Source of the DNA: Chloroflexota bacterium
Lineage (GTDB): Bacteria > Chloroflexota > Dehalococcoidia > DSTF01 > RBG-16-68-14
Direction: 5' to 3'
DNA length: 6,615 bases
NCBI GenBank assembly: GCA_022563135.1
Contig: JADFNZ010000089.1
Span: 1 to 6,615, forward strand
Below, in pieces: positions 1 to 5,839 of this stretch (its first letter is position 1; every line of letters starts with the position of its first letter). The notes below the pieces were generated by a model. The model was not told the DNA's origin. It saw only the letters and a list, made by a program, of their open reading frames with translations, and did not search any database. The position numbers and the translations under genes were made by a program.

Positions 1-373
1 AGCGAATGTAGGCGATGTGATCCAGTTCGCGCAGGTGGCCCATCACGGCCTCGCCGATCTCCGCGCTGGGCACCTCAGGCGCGCCGGACTGGCGGAGCCC
101 GGCTTCGACCGCGTCGGCCACCGCCTCGATGGTGCCGGCGGGCAGCGGGCGCTTTTCGCAGGCCTTGCGCAGCCCGCCCAGCAGCTTCTCGCGCGAGAAC
201 TCCTCGCGACGGCCGTCCTTCTTGGCGACGAGCAGCCCACTTGTCGCGAGGCGCTCCATGGTGGTGAAGCGCTGGCTGCAGTTGAGGCACTCGCGGCGGC
301 GGCGAATCCCTTCCTCCGCATCGCGCGAATCGGTCACTTTGGTATCGGTGTAGCCGCAGTATGGACAGCGCAT
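1..373 (-). CDS. nrdR: Transcriptional repressor NrdR (zinc ribbon plus ATP-cone), 3' end outside the window
   Basis: Reading the minus strand from ATG at 373 gives 124 codons with no stop before the window edge; the family is about 150 residues, so roughly the last 25-30 are missing. The protein begins MRCPYCGY and has a zinc ribbon with Cys3, Cys6, Cys29 and Cys32, followed by RFTT (residues 35-38) and the basic run RRRR (24-27) that belongs to the DNA-binding part. An ATP-cone follows, with VAKKDGRREEF and EKLLGGLRKACEKRPL, then the LDHIAYIR segment typical of the C-terminal end of the domain. NrdR senses ATP/dATP and represses ribonucleotide reductase genes by binding NrdR boxes. AGAAGG (381-386) lies 7 nt before the ATG. 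The C6-C29 gap is two residues shorter than in the E. coli and Bacillus proteins, a form I remember from Chloroflexota. It is in the same orientation as ftsZ but separated from it by the tad pair. Confidence 0.96.
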   Translation of the reverse strand, partial: MRCPYCGYTDTKVTDSRDAEEGIRRRRECLNCSQRFTTMERLATSGLLVAKKDGRREEFSREKLLGGLRKACEKRPLPAGTIEAVADAVEAGLRQSGAPEVPSAEIGEAVMGHLRELDHIAYIR

Positions 374-402
374 CTGGTTACCTTCTTCCTGTGACGAAGG
401 CG

Positions 403-432
403 ACAGTAACACAAGATATTGTGTCTTGTCAA
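403..432 (-). promoter_or_regulatory. Sigma-70-type promoter of nrdR
   Basis: On the minus strand a perfect TTGACA (-35, 427-432) is followed after 18 bp by TACTGT (-10, 403-408). The -10 is preceded by TGT, giving an extended -10 (TGTTACTGT). Transcription would start near 395-397, about 20 nt before the nrdR ATG, leaving a short leader that holds the ribosome binding site. The whole spacer is occupied by an NrdR box, so the promoter looks built to be shut by its own product. The start site is inferred, not measured. Confidence 0.8.
409..424. promoter_or_regulatory. NrdR box 1 (probable autoregulatory operator)
   Basis: The 16-mer ACACAAGATATTGTGT is almost a perfect palindrome and matches the published NrdR box consensus (acaCwAtATaTwGtgt) at 15 of 16 positions by my count, differing only at position 7. 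It lies exactly between the -10 and -35 of the nrdR promoter, where a bound repressor would block RNA polymerase. Confidence 0.85.
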
Positions 433-437
433 GGGGG

Positions 438-453
438 CCACCATATCTGGTAG
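438..453. promoter_or_regulatory. Possible second, degenerate NrdR box
   Basis: The 16-mer CCACCATATCTGGTAG keeps the core positions of the NrdR consensus (C4, A6, A8, T9, T11, G13) and matches about 10 of 16, with inner symmetry ACCA/TGGT at 440-451. Its centre is 29 bp from that of box 1. NrdR sites usually come in pairs about 31 bp apart, so the spacing is near but not exact. It sits just upstream of the nrdR -35. Confidence 0.45.
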
Positions 454-474
454 CTAACATAAGAGAGTTTTCTC

Positions 475-508
475 AGGGAATTCGCGCGCTCCTGTTCGGG
501 AATTCCCT
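475..508. repeat. Tandem GGGAATTC element / 9-bp inverted repeat upstream of tadE
   Basis: AGGGAATTC (475-483) and GAATTCCCT (500-508) form a perfect 9-bp inverted repeat with a 16-nt gap. Because GAATTC is itself a palindrome, the same bases also read as two direct copies of GGGAATTC (476-483 and 498-505) with centres 22 bp apart, two helical turns. That geometry suits a pair of dimeric regulator sites on one face of the DNA. The regulator is unknown. The element lies about 135 bp upstream of the tadE-like start. Confidence 0.5.
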
Positions 509-546
509 ACAGCGGCCGATAACTCATTGGTACTGCACACAAAGGA

Positions 547-594
547 CGCCTCGCGTAGCTTCTCCATTGGAGAATGACCGGGCTCTCCGAGGCG
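547..594 (+). repeat. Nested inverted repeats in the tadE leader
   Basis: An outer pair of perfect 7-bp arms, CGCCTCG (547-553) and CGAGGCG (588-594), encloses a 15-base perfect odd-centred palindrome TTCTCCATTGGAGAA (560-574). As RNA this could fold into a stem enclosing a 6-bp hairpin; as DNA the inner palindrome could be an operator. It ends 47 nt before the tadE-like ATG, and a further small hairpin CGAAA/TTTCG (593-605) follows. I do not recognise it as a known riboswitch class. No convincing plus-strand promoter was found in 433-641. Confidence 0.45.
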
Positions 595-641
595 AAACGT
601 TTTCGGTCTGCTCAACGTTTAGGTGTAAGGAGACGGCGAGC

Positions 642-1139
642 ATGCAAGAAAGTGGTCAAATGAAGGCAAAAGACTCCAGGCGCGGGCTGCGCGGACGCAT
701 AACGAGGGGCTCACGAGGCCAGAGTCTCATCGAGTTCGTGCTGATGATGCCGATCCTCATGATCATGATCTTCGGGATCATCGATTTCGGGATGGGCCTT
801 CGGTCCTACATCAGTTTGACGAATGCCACTCGTGAAGGGGCCCGCTTCGCGGCCGTGGGCAACCCTGCTGGCGCCTATCCCACCGATTGTGACGGCACCA
901 CAAGCACCAGCAGCATTGGCCGCGTCTGCGTGGCTATGGAGGGCCTGGGACTGAGCAACCTCAACAGCGTTAGCGTCTCGTACCCTAACGGCAATGCGCC
1001 GGGCAATTCCGTCATTGTCGCCGCCGACTACACATACAGCTTCATCACGCCGCTCGGCGGTCTGATCAGCTTCTTCTCCGGCGGCACGTTCCCAGATACG
1101 CTGAGCCTCAACACCTCGGCAGATATGCGATTGGAGTGA
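642..1139 (+). CDS. TadE-like pseudopilin-type membrane protein
   Basis: 165 residues. The frame is open upstream to 426, but ATG at 642 is chosen because AGGAG (628-632) sits 9 nt before it and the family motif then falls near the N-terminus. A basic N-terminal stretch (residues 8-25) leads to RGQSLIEF (25-32) and a hydrophobic helix to about residue 50, ending IIDFG. NATREGARFAAVG (61-73) follows. This is the TadE arrangement. G26 with Glu31 five residues later resembles a type IV prepilin peptidase site (G|xxxxE), as known for TadE/TadF. The rest is a predicted extracytoplasmic domain with Cys83 and Cys96, which could pair. TadE proteins are minor pseudopilins of Flp/Tad pilus or related secretion machines. 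No tadA, tadB, tadC or prepilin peptidase gene is visible here, so the partner machine is unknown. The stop is 7 bp from the next gene; the two are surely cotranscribed. Confidence 0.85.
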   Translation: MQESGQMKAKDSRRGLRGRITRGSRGQSLIEFVLMMPILMIMIFGIIDFGMGLRSYISLTNATREGARFAAVGNPAGAYPTDCDGTTSTSSIGRVCVAMEGLGLSNLNSVSVSYPNGNAPGNSVIVAADYTYSFITPLGGLISFFSGGTFPDTLSLNTSADMRLE

Positions 1140-1146
1140 CGCAGCC

Positions 1147-2250
1147 ATGCTGAGACGAGCACCTGGAAGAGAGCCCCGATCCTTCGCCGACAGCCAACGC
1201 GGGCAGGTCGCAATCATGGTCGTGCTCCTGTTGAGCGTCTTCGGCGGCATGATCGCCTTCGCTATTGACTTGGGCAGCCTCATGGCCGATCGTCGCGATC
1301 TTCAGAATGCAGCCGATGCGATCGCCCTCGCCGCATCGCTCGACCTGCCGGACGAGAGCGCGGCGCGCACAGCCGCCAACCAGTGGGCGATCAAGAACGG
1401 CATCGATCCCGCGTCGATGACCGTGACGATCTTCCCGCAGAGCCTGCCCACGGAGCCGAACCCGCGGGTGCGCGTGGAGCTCCAGCGAGAACACGGCTTC
1501 ACCTTCGCGCGGATGATTGGTATCAACTCGGCCACGGTGAGCTCGGTCGCGGCGGCGATCAAGACCTCGCCCGCCGGCGGCGCGGGCATGGTACCGATCG
1601 CGGTGACCGAGGACGCACTGGATGCAGCACTGTCAGAGGGCGGTTGGGGTACTTCCGTCACCTTGAAATACGATTCAAACAACATCCTCGAGGGGAACAC
1701 TGGGCCCATCCGCATCGACGGACCCGGAGGCGGAAACTGCAATACCGATAGCAATAGGTACTGCGACGGCGTGCAGCATGGGTCGGAGAACACGGTCTGC
1801 GCCGCCGGAGCGGATACGACCTACTGCACCGGCCCGTGGGTGGTTAACACAGAGCCCGGCAACAAGATCGGTAACACTAGGACGTCCATAGACTACCGTA
1901 TGAACAACACGTCTTACCAGTGCGACGAGTTCACCGAGGTCTTCGAGCCGACGACCAGCGACCCAGACGTTTGGCGAATCGAGCAGGATTGCAATCCGTT
2001 CCTCGCCGGCGGCTACGACAGTGAGCGCGTGATCATCGTCCCCGTCATTGATGAACTCTGCAACGGAGCATGCCCGGTGACGATCGTCAGTTTCGCGCTG
2101 TTCTTCCTAGAGGGTTATGGCAGCGGAGGCTGCACGGGTAACGACTGTGAGATCGTTGGCCGCTTCGTCCGCGTCAACCAGAACCTTGGCCTGCTTGCCG
2201 GAACGTTCGACCCGAACTCGTTCAACCAGTTCGTCCGCCTTGTAGAGTAG
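1147..2250 (+). CDS. TadG-like protein with cysteine-rich extracytoplasmic domain
   Basis: 367 residues from ATG at 1147; GGAG (1133-1136), overlapping the end of the tadE-like gene, is 10 nt upstream. Residues 18-42 (RGQVAIMVVLLL...FAIDLG) form the single N-terminal membrane helix, and MADRRDLQNAADAIALAAS (46-64) is the typical TadG N-terminal continuation. Unlike the upstream protein, there is no Glu at +5 after the Gly (Met24), so prepilin-type cleavage is not supported. After a segment resembling other TadG-like proteins up to about residue 150, the C-terminal half is polar and rich in Asn, Gly and Thr. It holds ten cysteines (198, 206, 218, 227, 259, 282, 305, 309, 329, 334), while the first 197 residues have none. 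The stretch around 294-340 (RVIIVPVIDE, then FALFFLEGY and IVGRFV) looks like a conserved folded end. Some AGG and ATA codons occur in this unit. The exact role is unknown; a surface-exposed component of a Tad-like system is most likely. Confidence 0.8.
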   Translation: MLRRAPGREPRSFADSQRGQVAIMVVLLLSVFGGMIAFAIDLGSLMADRRDLQNAADAIALAASLDLPDESAARTAANQWAIKNGIDPASMTVTIFPQSLPTEPNPRVRVELQREHGFTFARMIGINSATVSSVAAAIKTSPAGGAGMVPIAVTEDALDAALSEGGWGTSVTLKYDSNNILEGNTGPIRIDGPGGGNCNTDSNRYCDGVQHGSENTVCAAGADTTYCTGPWVVNTEPGNKIGNTRTSIDYRMNNTSYQCDEFTEVFEPTTSDPDVWRIEQDCNPFLAGGYDSERVIIVPVIDELCNGACPVTIVSFALFFLEGYGSGGCTGNDCEIVGRFVRVNQNLGLLAGTFDPNSFNQFVRLVE

Positions 2251-2272
2251 GCCGCAAACGTCCAACGCAGAC

Positions 2273-2310
2273 GCCACGGGCGGCGCCATCTCCCAGTCGC
2301 CGCCCGTGGC
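2273..2310 (+). terminator. Intrinsic terminator after the tadE/tadG-like unit
   Basis: A perfect 13-bp stem, GCCACGGGCGGCG (2273-2285) with CGCCGCCCGTGGC (2298-2310), encloses a 12-nt loop and is followed by TCTTGTT, a short imperfect T-rich tail. It begins 22 bp after the stop at 2250. On the minus strand the hairpin lacks a U tail, so it acts mainly on plus-strand transcripts, though it may also slow readthrough from ftsZ. Confidence 0.75.
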
Positions 2311-2323
2311 TCTTGTTCGCACC

Positions 2324-2365
2324 GGCTCCCCTGAGAGCCAGCGCCGATCCCCGGCGCTGCCGGGG
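2324..2365 (-). terminator. GC-rich hairpins downstream of ftsZ
   Basis: AGCGCCG (2340-2346) pairs with CGGCGCT (2352-2358) around a 5-nt loop. Overlapping alternatives exist: CCCCGG (2349-2354) with CCGGGG (2360-2365), and GGCTC/GAGCC just to the left. They lie 58 bp and more past the ftsZ stop. No U run follows on the minus strand, so termination here is possible but not typical; the convergent arrangement makes some stop signal likely. Confidence 0.4.
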
Positions 2366-2422
2366 CCTTCAGTACGGCTAAGCGCGTGCCTCCTTTCTTA
2401 CCGGTCTGGCCACCGCCTTTCG

Positions 2423-3712
2423 CTAGCGCGCCGCTACCGTGCGACGCAGGAAGGCGGGGAGATCCGTATCGGCGGGGTTCGCGATCGAGCCGACGGCGAG
2501 CGCCTCTCCGGCCGCTGCTACTTCAGCAGCCATCGCCCGCGGCCCCAGAGGAAAGCCCGTCGCAATCACCGTTACCTGCACCTCATCTCCCAGGCTCGGG
2601 TCGATCGCAGTGCCAAAGATGATCTCAGCATCCGGCGCGACGACGTCCGCGATGACCTGCGCCGCCGCATTGAGCTCTAGCAGCGTGAGATTCCGCGACC
2701 CGGTGACGTTGAAGAGTACGCCGGTCGCACCCTCGATGCTCACGTCCAGCAGCGGGCTGCTGACGGCGGCCCGCGCGGCCTCTGTGGCGCGGTCTTCGCC
2801 TGACGCGCGGCCGATGGCCAGGAGCGCAGGTCCGGCCTCGTGCATCACGCGGCGCACGTCCGCGAAATCGAGGTTGATCTCACCGGGTAGCGTGATCAGC
2901 TCGGAGATGCCCTGGATCCCCTGCCGCAGCACGTCGTCCGCGGAGCGGAACGCCTCCTCCACGGTCACCTCTGGCCCGCTGATGTCCAGCAGCCGGTCGT
3001 TCGGGATGACGATGAGCGTATCGAGGCGCTGCCGCAGCTGCGCGATGCCTTCGTTCGCCTGCTCGGCGCGCTTGCCACCCTCGAAGCTAAACGGCTTGGT
3101 GACGAACCCGACGGTGAGGGCGCCGGCCTCGCGCGCCACCTCCGCGACCAACGGGGCCGCTCCCGTACCGGTGCCGCCGCCCATGCCCGCGGTGATGAAG
3201 ACCATCTCGGCGCCGCGCACGACATCGAGGATCTCGTCTCGACTCTCCTCGGCGGCGCGCTGGCCCCGTTCCGGGTCGCCTCCCACGCCCAGACCCTTCG
3301 TCAGCTTCTCACCGATGCGCAGTCGCGACGGCGCTTCGCAGCGGGCCAACGCCTGGGCATCGGTGTTGATGCCAACGAACTCGACGCCAGCCAGCTCCTC
3401 ACTGATCATCCGGTTGACGGCGTTGCAGCCGCCCCCTCCTACCCCCACTACCTTGATCGGAGGCAATACGTTCCGTTCTGCGCTCATGGCTCTCTCCCTC
3501 CTCATTACTCGCCGCTTGGGCGGACCGGCGATTCCGGGCTCGTCATTGGGAACGAAGGCGATGGCTGCCGTCTCCGCTCCCTCTTTCTCTCCCTCTGTTC
3601 CGGCCGGCTCGCCGCTGTCAGAGGCGTCGCCGCCAGGCATCCCGGGCAGCACCGGCTGCTTCTTCGGCAGTCCGGGCGTCGCCGCCGGTTCTTCTAGCTC
3701 TGGTCGTTCCAA
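2423..3712 (-). CDS. ftsZ: Cell division protein FtsZ, with N-terminal extension
   Basis: 429 residues from TTG at 3712. FtsZ is the tubulin-like GTPase that polymerises into the division ring. The GTPase core starts with [17 protein letters not shown] (86-102), carries the tubulin signature GGGTGTG (178-184), IPNDRLL (236-242) and the synergy loop N280-L-D282-F-A-D285 that supplies catalytic aspartates to the next subunit. A linker of about 27 residues, rich in alanine, leads to the conserved C-terminal peptide [10 protein letters not shown] (415-424) that binds FtsA and other partners. The first 75 residues are acidic, Pro/Gly-rich and probably disordered. The TTG start has an excellent ribosome site (AGGAGGTGA, 3717-3725) overlapping the ftsA stop. 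A second in-frame ATG at 3487 (MSAERN, the usual FtsZ start) has its own strong site, AGGAGG at 3497-3502, 9 nt away, and gives 354 residues. Both forms may be made. The gap to ftsA is 11 bp. Confidence 0.98.
   Translation of the reverse strand: MERPELEEPAATPGLPKKQPVLPGMPGGDASDSGEPAGTEGEKEGAETAAIAFVPNDEPGIAGPPKRRVMRRERAMSAERNVLPPIKVVGVGGGGCNAVNRMISEELAGVEFVGINTDAQALARCEAPSRLRIGEKLTKGLGVGGDPERGQRAAEESRDEILDVVRGAEMVFITAGMGGGTGTGAAPLVAEVAREAGALTVGFVTKPFSFEGGKRAEQANEGIAQLRQRLDTLIVIPNDRLLDISGPEVTVEEAFRSADDVLRQGIQGISELITLPGEINLDFADVRRVMHEAGPALLAIGRASGEDRATEAARAAVSSPLLDVSIEGATGVLFNVTGSRNLTLLELNAAAQVIADVVAPDAEIIFGTAIDPSLGDEVQVTVIATGFPLGPRAMAAEVAAAGEALAVGSIANPADTDLPAFLRRTVAAR
3497..3502 (-). promoter_or_regulatory. 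Internal ribosome binding site for the short FtsZ form
   Basis: On the minus strand AGGAGG lies 9 nt before the ATG at 3487, inside the long ftsZ reading frame. It is made from codons AGG AGG GAG AGA (R-R-E-R), whereas the neighbouring cell-division genes mostly use CGN for arginine. This suggests the bases were kept for ribosome binding. It decides between a 429- and a 354-residue FtsZ, or allows both. Confidence 0.7.
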
Positions 3713-3716
3713 GACG

Positions 3717-3725
3717 TCACCTCCT
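3717..3725 (-). promoter_or_regulatory. Ribosome binding site for the TTG start of long FtsZ
   Basis: AGGAGGTGA matches the 16S anti-Shine-Dalgarno complement over 9 bases, with GGAGG 7 nt before TTG at 3712. It overlaps the TAG stop of ftsA (3724-3726), which would couple translation of the two genes. Such an exact site supports real use of the weak TTG codon. Confidence 0.7.
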
Positions 3726-4965
3726 ACTCAGGCAGCAGCACGCGCGCCCAGCGCGTCACCCGCTGCCAAAGATCGCCGCGCAGCCGGAACGGGCTCTCCC
3801 GTTCGCGCCAGACGCCGGCCTCCATCTCACGTACCGCCCACTCCAGCACACCTACGCTGGCCGAGTACGACGGATCGCGCAGGATATCGACCAGCCCTTG
3901 GAGATCGCGGGGCATGCCTACCCGCGCCGGCAGGCCGGTCACCTCCTCCGCAAGAGAGGCGATGCCCATCAGGTTCGCCGTGCCTCCGGTCAGCACCAGA
4001 CCGGCCGAGAGAATGTCGTCCTGGACGGCGCGGCGCACCTCGTGGACGATCATCTCCAGGATCTCCTCGGCGCGCGCCTGAAGGATCTCCGCGATCCGCC
4101 GTCGCTGGATCGAGCGGCGCTCCTGCGCGCCGAAGACGTCCAGCTCCACGGTCTCCTCAGCATCGACGGCGCTGGGCAGCACGTGGCCGTACAGCGCCTT
4201 CGCGTCCTCCGCCGCCTGGTAGGGGCAGCGCAGGCCGATCACCAAGTCGCGCGTGAGGTGCTCGCCGCCTACAGGCAGCACCGCTGTGTGGTAGACGCTC
4301 CCCTCCATGAAGAGCGCGATGTCTGTGGTGCCGCCGCCGATGTCGGCCAGCACAACGCCCTGTCGCTTCTCTTCGCCGTCCAGCACGGCCTCCGCGCTGG
4401 CGAGCGACGACAAGATCAGCGTCTCGACCTGGACGCCCGCCTGTTCGACAACGGTTGTCAGGTTCTGCAGCACAGTGCTCAGTCCGGTGACGATGTGGGT
4501 CTCCACATCCAGCCGCTGGCCGTACATACCCACGGGGTCCGTGACGTGGTCCTGGCCATCGACGATGTAGTAGCGAGGCACGCTATGGATAATCTCCCGA
4601 TTCGTCGGGATGCTGACGATACGCGCGCCGTCCACGACACGCGCGACGTCGTCCGGGCTTATCGGGCGCTCGCGGTCCGGAATGGCGATGATGCCACGGT
4701 TGTTCACGCACGAGATGTGCGGCCCGGCCACGCCCACGTGCGCGGAGAGGATCTTGGTGCCGCTGGAGCGCTCCGCCTTCTCAAGAGAGGCGCGGACGGA
4801 CTCCGTCGCATCGCGCAGGTTCTCCACCATGCCGCGGCTGAGGCCATCGGCGGGTGCGATGCCGACGCCCAGGATGCGCAGCGGCTGGTTCGGCAGCGCT
4901 TCTCCCACCACGGTACAGACCTTCGTTGTGCCAACATCGATCGAAGCGAAGACACCACCCTTCAT
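3724..4965 (-). CDS. ftsA: Cell division protein FtsA
   Basis: 413 residues, near the usual length. FtsA is an actin-family ATPase on the inner face of the membrane that tethers FtsZ filaments and recruits later divisome proteins. ATPase motifs are visible: phosphate 1 DVGTTK (10-15), phosphate 2 DIGGGTTD (208-215) and the adenosine motif LTGGTA (325-330). The SHS2-type 1C region follows the first segment (about 80-160), including [12 protein letters not shown]. The extreme C-terminus, around [15 protein letters not shown] (399-413), is an amphipathic helix with Trp and Arg residues and serves as the membrane-targeting sequence. The ATG at 4965 has AAGGAGG (4973-4979) 7 nt upstream. It lies 40 bp after ftsQ, and its stop overlaps the ftsZ ribosome site. 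Confidence 0.97.
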   Translation of the reverse strand: MKGGVFASIDVGTTKVCTVVGEALPNQPLRILGVGIAPADGLSRGMVENLRDATESVRASLEKAERSSGTKILSAHVGVAGPHISCVNNRGIIAIPDRERPISPDDVARVVDGARIVSIPTNREIIHSVPRYYIVDGQDHVTDPVGMYGQRLDVETHIVTGLSTVLQNLTTVVEQAGVQVETLILSSLASAEAVLDGEEKRQGVVLADIGGGTTDIALFMEGSVYHTAVLPVGGEHLTRDLVIGLRCPYQAAEDAKALYGHVLPSAVDAEETVELDVFGAQERRSIQRRRIAEILQARAEEILEMIVHEVRRAVQDDILSAGLVLTGGTANLMGIASLAEEVTGLPARVGMPRDLQGLVDILRDPSYSASVGVLEWAVREMEAGVWRERESPFRLRGDLWQRVTRWARVLLPE

Positions 4966-5005
4966 CGCCGGGCCTCCTTACTGCCATGCGCCGCACGCGC
5001 GGCCC

Positions 5006-5839
5006 TCACTGCGCCGCCCCCCACCGCAGAGCCACCCGATCGCCGAACCGCAGGTCGACCTGGCGCAGGGTGCGGCCCTCATCCTCGCCGCGCTTGAGCA
5101 GCGTGTAGAGGGTGGCGATCTTGAAGTCGTAGCCCTGGTCGTCGCCGAACGTCGCGCGCACGACCGCTCCATCTGCATCGCCCAGCACGGCCAGCAGGCC
5201 GCTCTCCTGCGAGAACTCTAGACTGACGACGGCCAGCCCGAGCGTCCGCTCGGCCATCGGCACGAGCCGGCGGGCGACCGCCACCGCGCCCTCGTCGACA
5301 CGGTCGCCCGGGACGAGAGGAGCGGCGGTGTCTACCTGGACGATGACCGGCGCGCCCTCCGGCGCCAGCCCCTCCAGCACGAACCCTTCGTCGTCGATCA
5401 CGAAGCGCGCCGTGCCCGCCTGCCAGAGGCCCCACGGCGTCCGTTCGACTACGGTGATCTTCACGCCGTTCGGCCACGTGCGGCCGATCTCGACGTCCTT
5501 CACGATGGGCAGGGCGAGCAGCCGCTGTCGAGCGCCGTCGAAGTCCGGGTTGAGGAGGCTCTGGCCCTCAAGACCGGCGACGCCAAGCACGGCCTCGGGC
5601 GAGAGTACGCTCGTACCCTCTACCGTCACCTCGTCGATTGACAACAGCGGCGAATTGTAGAACCACCAGCCGCCAACCGAAAGGCCAGCGAAGACGATCA
5701 CCAACGCGAGCAGCCGGCCCGTGCGACGCGTCAAACACGGCACGCCGACGCGCCGGCGGCGCGTCCGGCCGCCTGCGCCCGGCTGCCAGTGATCGCCCGC
5801 TCTCGTCGTGCGCCGTCTAGCCACGTGTTCGCTCCCCAT
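5006..5839 (-). CDS. ftsQ: Cell division protein FtsQ/DivIB (POTRA domain)
   Basis: 277 residues: a short, strongly basic cytoplasmic N-terminus (1-41, with RRR and RRRR clusters), one membrane helix (about 42-60), then a POTRA domain (about 66-135) beginning LSIDEVTVEGTSVLSPEAV and ending VKITVVERTPWGLW, and a FtsQ/DivIB beta domain to the end. This bitopic protein links the cytoplasmic ring to septal wall synthesis through FtsB/FtsL. The ATG at 5839 overlaps the ddl coding end by 23 bp, with GGAG only 4 nt before it. A GTG at 5824 has GGGGAG at a better 7-nt spacing and would shorten the protein by five residues, so the exact start is uncertain. The basic N-terminus is the least conserved part, as is usual. 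Confidence 0.93.
   Translation of the reverse strand: MGSEHVARRRTTRAGDHWQPGAGGRTRRRRVGVPCLTRRTGRLLALVIVFAGLSVGGWWFYNSPLLSIDEVTVEGTSVLSPEAVLGVAGLEGQSLLNPDFDGARQRLLALPIVKDVEIGRTWPNGVKITVVERTPWGLWQAGTARFVIDDEGFVLEGLAPEGAPVIVQVDTAAPLVPGDRVDEGAVAVARRLVPMAERTLGLAVVSLEFSQESGLLAVLGDADGAVVRATFGDDQGYDFKIATLYTLLKRGEDEGRTLRQVDLRFGDRVALRWGAAQ

Noticed and set aside
426..641. The tadE-like reading frame stays open 72 codons upstream of 642
   Set aside because: It overlaps the nrdR regulatory region, lacks a well-placed ribosome site and gives no family-like sequence; ATG at 642 has AGGAG at 9 nt.
574..663. Possible 29-residue basic leader peptide starting at ATG 574 and overlapping the tadE start
   Set aside because: The only Shine-Dalgarno-like bases (569-572) are one base from the ATG, too close for initiation, and they belong to the palindrome.
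711..1283. 190-codon minus-strand open frame over the tadE-like gene
   Set aside because: No domain, no ribosome site, and it opposes a well-supported TadE motif.
2389..2397. Minus-strand AAAGGAGG in the ftsZ-tadG intergenic region
   Set aside because: No ATG, GTG or TTG follows at a usable distance with an open frame; probably chance.
3575..3600. Pyrimidine-rich, partly mirror-symmetric tract within the ftsZ extension
   Set aside because: Explained by Glu/Gly/Lys codons of the acidic head; symmetry is imperfect and no function is supported.
2439..4256. 605-codon plus-strand open frame opposite ftsZ and ftsA
   Set aside because: Antisense shadow of GC-rich genes; composition is Ser/Ala/Arg/Pro low complexity and the minus strand encodes unmistakable FtsZ and FtsA.
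3898..5097. 399-codon plus-strand open frame opposite ftsA
   Set aside because: Shadow frame with no recognisable motifs; ftsA is certain on the other strand.
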